Assembly (NCBI GenBank): GCA_039821125.1
Contig: JBCBOR010000001.1
Location: 124,001 to 188,000, forward strand
Length of the DNA stretch: 64,000 bases
Direction of reading: 5' to 3'
Origin: Thermohalobaculum sp039821125
GTDB lineage: Bacteria > Pseudomonadota > Alphaproteobacteria > Rhodobacterales > Rhodobacteraceae
Shown piece by piece: positions 58,094 through 64,000 of this stretch. Each line of letters begins with the position of its first letter. Within the stretch, counting starts at the first letter, position 1. A model generated the notes under the pieces. The model made no database searches and was not told where the DNA came from. It worked only from the letters and a program-made list of their open reading frames with translations. The position numbers were made by a program, and so were the translations under genes.

Positions 58094-61003
58094 TCAGACC
58101 AGTTTTCCGTGGCAATGCTTGTACTTCTTGCCTGATCCACAGGGACAGGGTGCGTTCCGCCCAACCTTGCCCCAGGTCGAGGGATCGTTCGGGTCGATCT
58201 CTGCCACCGCCTGATCGCCACCCCGCATCTCGACCCTGGTCTCGACCGCAGGCTCCGCCGCGCCTGCGAGGGCCTCGGCTCCGATCGCTGCCGCCTGAGC
58301 CTGGGCCGCGGCCTGAAGCTCCATCTGCTTGCGCATTTGATCTTCAAGCTCGCGCATCTGGGCTTCACGCGCTGCCTGTTCCTCGGGCGTCATCACGCGC
58401 ATATGACCGAGCTGCTGTGTCACATCGTGCCGAAGCTGCGAGAGTAGCCCTTCGAACAGCTGAAATGCCTCGGATTTGTACTCGTTCAGCGGATCGCGCT
58501 GCGCATACCCGCGCAAGCCGATGACCGAGCGCAGATGCTCCAGCATTACAAGATGTTCGCGCCAATGGTGATCGAGCACCTGAAGCAGAAGCTGCTTCTC
58601 GATCATGCGCATATCGCCTGCGCCAACTTGCTCTTCCTTGCCCGCGGCCATGGCATCGGTCTGCTCGTAGAGCCGCTCGCGGATCGCCTCGTCGTCGACG
58701 CCCTCTTCTGCTGCCCATTCCTGCAGCGGGAAGGGATGGCCGAGCTGCGTTGCCGCCTTCTCCTCCATCTCTTCGGTCGTCCACTGATCGGCATAGGCCT
58801 TTTTCGGCATGTGCTGGTCAACCAGATCGTCGATGACCTGGTGGCGCATGTCGCGAATGGACTCCGACAGGTCCTCGGCTTCCATGAACTCGCGGCGTTG
58901 CTCGAAGATCGCCTTGCGCTGGTCGTTCATCACATCGTCGAACTTGAGCAAGTTCTTGCGGATATCGAAGTTGCGCGCTTCGACCTTGCCCTGCGCTTTC
59001 TCGATCGCCTTGTTGACCCAGGGGTGAATGATCGCCTCCCCCTCCTCAAGGCCGAGCCGCTGCAACATGCCCTCGATCCGCTCGGACCCGAAGATCCGCA
59101 TCAGGTCATCTTCCAGACTGAGCATGAAAGACGAGCGCCCGGGATCCCCCTGACGGCCCGAGCGACCGCGGAGTTGGTTGTCGATCCGGCGGCTTTCGTG
59201 GCGTTCGGTCGACAGAACCCAGAGACCGCCTGCATCCAGCGCCTTCTGCCGTCCGGCCTCGACCTCAGCATTGATCTTTGCGGAGATCCTCTCGACCTCA
59301 GCCGGATCGTCGATCCCGGCAGTCTGTTCAGCGATGCGAAATTCGGCATTCCCGCCGAGTTTGATGTCCGTGCCGCGCCCAGCCATGTTGGTCGCGATGG
59401 TCACCGTTCCGGGCACCCCGGCCTGAGCGATGATCCCGGCCTCGCGTTCGTGCTGGCGGGCGTTCAGGACCTGATGCTCGACGCCTTTTCCTTCGCTGGA
59501 CAGCTTGCGGAGATACGCAGCCGTCTCCGAAAGCTCGGCGATCATGTCGTCTTCCTTGCCGGGCTTGTAGAACTTCTTCTGCGCCTCGACCTTTTCCGCG
59601 ACCGTGGTCAGCACTGCCGGATCCGACAGGAACCCGGAAAGCTGTTCTGACTTTTCGATCGATGTCGTGCCGACCAGAATCGGCTGTCCACGGTGCTGCC
59701 CCCCGGCGATCGCACCGACAATCGCAGCGATCTTCTCGTCAGTGGTGCGGAAGACCTTGTCGTCATCGTCGATCCGGGCAATCGGCACATTGGTCGGGAT
59801 CTCGACAACGTCGAGCCCGTAGATATCCATGAACTCCGCGGCCTCGGTCAGCGCAGTGCCGGTCATGCCCGCCAGCTTGTCATAGAGCCGGAAGTAGTTC
59901 TGGAAGGTCACCGATGCCATCGTGACGTTCTCGGGCTGGATATCCGCGCCTTCCTTGGCTTCCAGCGCCTGGTGCAGACCGTCGCCGTAGCGGCGGCCCT
60001 CCATCATCCGGCCGGTGAACTCATCGATGATGATCACCTTGCCCTGTTTGACGATGTAGTCCTTGTCACGCTGGAACAGCTTATGCGCGCGCAGCGCCTG
60101 GTTCACGTGGTGAACAAAGCTGACATGCTGCGGATCATAGATCGAGGCATCCTCTTCGATCAGCCCGGCCGCCTGCAGGCGCCGCTCGACTTCCTCGTTC
60201 CCCTCATCGGTCAGAACGACTGTCCGCTGCTTCTCGTCAAGCTCGTAGTGCTCGTCTTCAAGGCCCGGGATCACCTTGTCGACAGCAATGTACATCTCCT
60301 GCTGGTCCTGAGCAGGACCCGAGATGATCAGCGGCGTCCGCGCCTCATCGATCAGGATACTGTCCACCTCATCGACGATCGCATACCGGTGTCGACGCTG
60401 AACCATATCCTCCAGCTTGAACTTCATGTTGTCGCGCAGATAGTCGAAGCCCAACTCGTTGTTGGTGCCGTAGGTCACATCGCACGCATAGGCCGCACGG
60501 CGCGCGTCGTCATCCATACCCGGCACGATCACGCCAACAGACAGGCCAAGGAAGTTGTAGACTGCGCCCATCCACTCGGCATCGCGCTTTGCAAGATAGT
60601 CGTTCACAGTGACGACGTGGACGCCCTCGCCTTCCAGCGCATTGAGATAAACCGGAAGGGTTCCGACAAGCGTCTTACCCTCACCCGTTTTCATCTCTGA
60701 AATCGAGCCCTGGTGCAGCACCATGCCACCGATGATCTGCACATCGAACGGACGCAGTCCCAGTGTCCGCTTTGCCGCTTCGCGCACATTCGCAAAGGCC
60801 TCGGGCAGCAACTCTTCCAGCGTCTCGCCCTCGGCCAGCCGCTTCTTGAGTTCATCCGTCTTGGCCCGGACCTCATCGTCGCTCAGGGCCTCGAACTCGG
60901 CCTCCAGTGCGTTGACGGCGTCCACCACCTTCTTGGCCGCCTTGACTTTGCGGTCGTTCGTCGATCCGAAAACTTTCTTGGCAAGCGTGCCCAGTCCCAG
61001 CAT
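58094..61003 (-). CDS. secA: Preprotein translocase ATPase SecA
   Basis: A 969-residue SecA with Walker A in MKTGEGKT, the DEVDSILIDEARTPL Walker B/DEAD segment, the crosslinking domain, FDDVMNDQR in the scaffold region, and the C-terminal zinc motif CPCGSGKKYKHCHG for SecB and lipid contact. It drives export through SecYEG, including the many secreted proteins in this window. ATG 61003 follows AGGAG; longer frames would add a Cys-rich unlikely lead. It is divergent from the parvulin isomerase gene and convergent with the 5'-nucleotidase. Confidence 0.98.
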   Translation of the reverse strand: MLGLGTLAKKVFGSTNDRKVKAAKKVVDAVNALEAEFEALSDDEVRAKTDELKKRLAEGETLEELLPEAFANVREAAKRTLGLRPFDVQIIGGMVLHQGSISEMKTGEGKTLVGTLPVYLNALEGEGVHVVTVNDYLAKRDAEWMGAVYNFLGLSVGVIVPGMDDDARRAAYACDVTYGTNNELGFDYLRDNMKFKLEDMVQRRHRYAIVDEVDSILIDEARTPLIISGPAQDQQEMYIAVDKVIPGLEDEHYELDEKQRTVVLTDEGNEEVERRLQAAGLIEEDASIYDPQHVSFVHHVNQALRAHKLFQRDKDYIVKQGKVIIIDEFTGRMMEGRRYGDGLHQALEAKEGADIQPENVTMASVTFQNYFRLYDKLAGMTGTALTEAAEFMDIYGLDVVEIPTNVPIARIDDDDKVFRTTDEKIAAIVGAIAGGQHRGQPILVGTTSIEKSEQLSGFLSDPAVLTTVAEKVEAQKKFYKPGKEDDMIAELSETAAYLRKLSSEGKGVEHQVLNARQHEREAGIIAQAGVPGTVTIATNMAGRGTDIKLGGNAEFRIAEQTAGIDDPAEVERISAKINAEVEAGRQKALDAGGLWVLSTERHESRRIDNQLRGRSGRQGDPGRSSFMLSLEDDLMRIFGSERIEGMLQRLGLEEGEAIIHPWVNKAIEKAQGKVEARNFDIRKNLLKFDDVMNDQRKAIFEQRREFMEAEDLSESIRDMRHQVIDDLVDQHMPKKAYADQWTTEEMEEKAATQLGHPFPLQEWAAEEGVDDEAIRERLYEQTDAMAAGKEEQVGAGDMRMIEKQLLLQVLDHHWREHLVMLEHLRSVIGLRGYAQRDPLNEYKSEAFQLFEGLLSQLRHDVTQQLGHMRVMTPEEQAAREAQMRELEDQMRKQMELQAAAQAQAAAIGAEALAGAAEPAVETRVEMRGGDQAVAEIDPNDPSTWGKVGRNAPCPCGSGKKYKHCHGKLV

Positions 61004-61215
61004 CTGGCGAAATCTCCTGTAGCCGCACGGTCCTCGCCCGAAGCAACCGACGGCACATGGCACGAAATTTACGCTCGGCGCTTGTCGCCCGCACAGGCAA
61101 CACGTAAACGTGGCGCAAGCGCCGAGTTTGATCCGGCGTGACATGTATTGGCGGCGGCGATAGGTGTCAATGTCAACGCCCCTGCCGTCTGTGCCGCATC
61201 CTCAGGAGACATTCT

Positions 61216-62196
61216 GTGACGCCCAACGCATTTTCCCGCGCGCTCGCCACTTTTGCCGCCGCCTTCGCACTGATCCTGGCGGCTCCGGTCTGGGCCCAGA
61301 CAACCGAAGGCACGACTGATGCGGAGGCTGCGACAGAGGCGCAAACAGAAGCCTCGGGACCTGAAAACGCGGACAGTGCCTCTGGCGATGCAGCAACCGC
61401 GACACCGGCCCCGCTACCGGATCCCGACACGGTTCTGGCGACCGTCGGGGCCGAGAAGATCGTTCTCGCAGATGTGATCGCGGTACGGCAGGCTTTGCCC
61501 GATCAGTACCAGCAACTGCCGGACGAGGTGCTGATGACCGGCATCGTCGAGCAGATCGTCGAGCAGATCCTGCTCGAGACAGCCGCAAAGAACTCCGGGC
61601 TTGCAGACACCCCGCTGGTCCGGAAGGCGATCCGCACACAGACCCGGGCCGTTCTGGCGGACGCCTATATGTCCAACGCCCTGCAATCCGCAATCACCGA
61701 GGAGCGGATTGCTGAGGCCTACCAGACCCGGTTTATCGACGCCGATCCGATTGTCGAGATCCGCGCTGCTCACATTCTGGTGCCCGACGAAGCAAAAGCC
61801 GCCGAGGTCAAAGTGAAGATCGACGGAGGCGCCGATTTTGCAACCATGGCCGCCGAGCACGGCACGGACGGGACAGCCGCGCGGGGTGGTGATCTCGGCT
61901 GGTTTGTTCGCGCCCAGATGGTGCCCGAGTTTGCCGATGCTGCGTTTGCACTCGAGCCGGGTCAAATCTCGGATCCGGTCGAAACCCCGTTCGGCTGGCA
62001 CCTGATCAAGGTGGAAGAGCGCCGCGACCAACCCGCACCACAGCTCGAGGAAGTCCAGGGCTCGATCATCGAGGAACTGTCGCAGGAAGTCTCGGGTGAC
62101 GTGGTCGAAGGGCTGAAGGCGTCAGCCACGATCACGCGGTTCCTCGACGGCGTTGATGCCGCTGCCATCCGCGCCGATGACCTGATCGCCGAGTAG
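61216..62196 (+). CDS. Periplasmic parvulin-type peptidyl-prolyl isomerase (PpiC/SurA-like)
   Basis: A 326-residue protein beginning at GTG 61216 (AGGAG upstream). It has a signal peptide (cleavage near APVWAQ, residue 28), a Thr/Glu/Ala-rich spacer, a SurA-type helical N-terminal part and one parvulin domain: IRAAHILVPDEAKAAEV, ARGGDLGWFVRAQMVPEFADAAF and PFGWHLIKVEER. It helps outer-membrane and periplasmic proteins fold. The position between secA and argJ is a common Rhodobacterales order. Confidence 0.92.
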   Translation: MTPNAFSRALATFAAAFALILAAPVWAQTTEGTTDAEAATEAQTEASGPENADSASGDAATATPAPLPDPDTVLATVGAEKIVLADVIAVRQALPDQYQQLPDEVLMTGIVEQIVEQILLETAAKNSGLADTPLVRKAIRTQTRAVLADAYMSNALQSAITEERIAEAYQTRFIDADPIVEIRAAHILVPDEAKAAEVKVKIDGGADFATMAAEHGTDGTAARGGDLGWFVRAQMVPEFADAAFALEPGQISDPVETPFGWHLIKVEERRDQPAPQLEEVQGSIIEELSQEVSGDVVEGLKASATITRFLDGVDAAAIRADDLIAE

Positions 62197-62206
62197 GTCC
62201 GGGCAC

Positions 62207-63694
62207 ATGGCAAAGACTGACGGAAAGACGGGCGGCAAGACGGGCGGCGCAAAGACATTGAAGACCAAAACCGGGGCCAGGAAAGGCACCAAGGCGAAGG
62301 CGTCTGCAGCCGCCGACAAGAAGGCAAAATCCAAGCGCAAGGCTGTTGAAAAGGCGATCGCGAAAAAACAGGATCGCATCGCGGCACTCGAGGCGAAGAT
62401 TGCCGAGCACGTGGCCGAGTTGGGCGACGAACCGGCAGCCAAGGAGGACGCGGTCTCACCTTTTGCGCCCGCCGTCTTCCCCGACCTTCCTGTCGTGGAC
62501 GGCGTTCGCTTCAGCGCAGTCAACGCAGGCGTTCGCTACACGACAGGGCGGCTCGATGTGATGCTGGCCGAACTTTCCCCGGGCACGGTGATGGCAGGCA
62601 CGTTCACCCGTTCGGCAACCCGTGCCGCTCCGGTCCTCTGGTGTCAGGAGCGCCTTGCCGCGCTGGCCGCCAAGCCCTCGCCCCGCAAGCTTGGCATCGT
62701 CGTGAACGCGGGCAATGCCAACGCGTTCACCGGGTCGAATGGCAAATCGTCGGTCGAGACCGTGATGGCGTCGGCGGGTAAATCCCTCGGTGCGCCGAAA
62801 GGCAACATGTTCATGGCCTCGACCGGTGTGATCGGCGAGCCACTGCAGCCGGAGAGGATCACGGCCAGGCTGGACGATCTGAAAGCGGCCCTGTCCCCGG
62901 ACGGCATCGCAGACGCGGCGCACGCGATCATGACAACCGACACCTATCCCAAGGGCGCTGGCACGTTGGTCGATCTCGACGGCACGCCGGTCACGATCAC
63001 CGGCATTGCCAAGGGATCGGGGATGATCGCGCCGGACATGGCGACCATGCTGGTGTTCGTTTTCACAGACGCTGCAATCAGCCAGCGCTTGCTGCAACAG
63101 ACGGTCTCGGACCTGACCGACGAGACATTCAACGCGATCACGGTCGACAGCGACACCTCGACCTCGGACACGCTCTTGGTCGCGGCAACGGGCAAGGCGC
63201 CCATGCGTCCGCTGGCCCGGCGCAATGACCGGCGCTTCGCCGCGTTCCGTGAGGCGCTGCGCGAGGTCATGCAAGATCTCGCCCTTCAGGTCGTCAAGGA
63301 TGGCGAAGGCGCTTCCAAGATCGCCGCCATCACCGTCACGGGCGCTGCCAGCAACGGGGCGGCACGCCGGATCGGGCTTGCGGTGGCGAATTCGCCCCTC
63401 GTGAAGACCGCTCTGGCCGGAGAGGACCCGAACTGGGGCCGTATCGTCATGGCAGTCGGCAAGTCGGGTGAAGAGGCCGACCGGGACGCGCTCTCGATCC
63501 GGTTCGGCGAGATCGAGGTCGCGACCGCAGGATGGGTGTCGCCCACCTACAGCGAGGCGGCCGGTGCTGCCTATATGAAACAGTCAGAGCTGGAGATTGG
63601 TCTGGATGTCGGGATCGGCGATGGTCGCGCCACGGTCTGGACCTGCGATTTGACACATGGCTACATCACGATCAATGCCGACTACCGGTCCTGA
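62207..63694 (+). CDS. argJ: Bifunctional ornithine acetyltransferase/N-acetylglutamate synthase ArgJ with Lys-rich N-terminal extension
   Basis: A 495-residue ArgJ, about 85 residues longer than usual. The enzyme part starts near SPFAPAVFPDLPVVDGVRFS. The autocleavage and nucleophile Thr280 lies in KGSGMIAPDMATML, and the oxyanion region is MASTGVIGEP. It moves acetyl groups from N-acetylornithine to glutamate in arginine synthesis. Residues 1-60 are very rich in Lys, Ala, Gly and Thr (GGKTGGAKTLKTKTGARKG), then a short coiled coil (QDRIAALEAKIAEH), resembling histone-like or nucleic-acid-binding tails. Another ATG at the normal start is not apparent, so the extension seems translated. mutT follows after 12 bp. 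Confidence 0.95.
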   Translation: MAKTDGKTGGKTGGAKTLKTKTGARKGTKAKASAAADKKAKSKRKAVEKAIAKKQDRIAALEAKIAEHVAELGDEPAAKEDAVSPFAPAVFPDLPVVDGVRFSAVNAGVRYTTGRLDVMLAELSPGTVMAGTFTRSATRAAPVLWCQERLAALAAKPSPRKLGIVVNAGNANAFTGSNGKSSVETVMASAGKSLGAPKGNMFMASTGVIGEPLQPERITARLDDLKAALSPDGIADAAHAIMTTDTYPKGAGTLVDLDGTPVTITGIAKGSGMIAPDMATMLVFVFTDAAISQRLLQQTVSDLTDETFNAITVDSDTSTSDTLLVAATGKAPMRPLARRNDRRFAAFREALREVMQDLALQVVKDGEGASKIAAITVTGAASNGAARRIGLAVANSPLVKTALAGEDPNWGRIVMAVGKSGEEADRDALSIRFGEIEVATAGWVSPTYSEAAGAAYMKQSELEIGLDVGIGDGRATVWTCDLTHGYITINADYRS

Positions 63695-63706
63695 GGCGGC
63701 GCAGGC

Positions 63707-64000
63707 GTGAAGGTCATCCTCGTCTCCGCCGTCGCGCTGATCGATCCGGACGGGCGTGTCCTGCTGACCCAGCGACCGGAGGGCAAGTCGATGGCTGGGC
63801 TGTGGGAGTTTCCCGGCGGCAAGGTCGAACCCGGCGAGACGCCCGAGGCCTGCCTGATCCGCGAACTGCGCGAAGAGATCGGCATCGACACCTGGGAAAG
63901 CTGCCTCGCGCCCCTGACCTTCGCAAGCCACACCTATGATGACTTTCATCTGCTGATGCCGCTCTTTGCCTGTCGCAAGTGGGATGGCATCGCTTCTGGA
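63707..64000 (+). CDS. mutT: MutT/Nudix 8-oxo-dGTP diphosphatase, cut by right edge
   Basis: Ninety-eight codons are visible from GTG 63707. The peptide begins KVILVSAVALIDPDGRVLLT, with AGLWEFPGGKVEPGE and the Nudix box GGKVEPGETPEACLIRELRE continuing EIGI, where the catalytic Glu residues are intact. The order FPGGKVE and the length of the N-terminus fit MutT itself, which removes 8-oxo-dGTP from the nucleotide pool. About a quarter to a third of the protein lies beyond the window. Confidence 0.9.
   Translation, partial: MKVILVSAVALIDPDGRVLLTQRPEGKSMAGLWEFPGGKVEPGETPEACLIRELREEIGIDTWESCLAPLTFASHTYDDFHLLMPLFACRKWDGIASG

Noticed and set aside
59693..60700. 335-codon plus-strand open frame opposite secA
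   Set aside because: secA is unambiguous there; the frame is its antisense shadow.

Overview
The window reads as chromosomal DNA of a GC-rich marine alphaproteobacterium, most likely Rhodobacterales (Roseobacter group). This rests on the chemotaxis gene order, a sulfopropanediol-type (hpsN) locus with a TRAP transporter, a possible btaA-like gene at the left edge, a divergent mnmD/FAD-oxidoreductase pair, and the run secA - parvulin isomerase - argJ - mutT at the right edge. Gene density is high and the start/stop overlaps are typical. I saw no rRNA, tRNA, CRISPR array, insertion sequence or prophage.

Layout. 1-14.8 kb: a chemotaxis cluster. Two small genes and a gene cut by the edge run leftwards. 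Rightwards run a three-PAS chemoreceptor, cheB, cheD, a STAS protein, cheY, cheA, cheW, cheR, then a sensor kinase, a response regulator and a REC-kinase hybrid. 14.8-18.3 kb: a membrane protein and a nitrate/sulfonate/taurine-type ABC importer. 18.4-22.2 kb: a LysR regulator divergent from three oxidoreductase genes. 22.2-25.9 kb: an OmpR/EnvZ-type two-component system divergent from two secreted proteins, with three 10-bp repeats between them. 25.9-29.5 kb: a lipoprotein, an AhpD-like protein, a sulfotransferase-like protein and the two halves of an mnmC-type function. 29.6-33.8 kb: an acid-sugar catabolic operon with an OtnK/OtnC pair. 33.9-35.1 kb: a BON-like envelope protein and a small membrane protein. 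35.1-41.3 kb: a leftward operon of TRAP binding protein, ACT protein, fused TRAP permease, HpsN and a zinc dehydrogenase. This operon probably takes up and oxidises 2,3-dihydroxypropane-1-sulfonate.

41.5-58.1 kb is the most unusual part. It holds a lipoprotein with a barrel-like domain and an Mrr-nuclease-like domain, a CHASE2 adenylate cyclase, and a TPR/outer-membrane-barrel protein resembling Slam (type XI secretion). Next come two very large paralogous secreted proteins with an N-terminal FecR domain and a C-terminal TbpB-like barrel, then a stand-alone cyclic-nucleotide-binding protein. The region ends with an ABC half-transporter in which every nucleotide-handling motif is degraded, and a secreted 5'-nucleotidase. 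My inference is a cAMP-linked outer-membrane export module for FecR-headed surface proteins. The parts are visible in the sequence; their joint function is a hypothesis.

58.1-64 kb: secA, a periplasmic parvulin isomerase, argJ with a lysine-rich N-terminal extension, and a truncated mutT.
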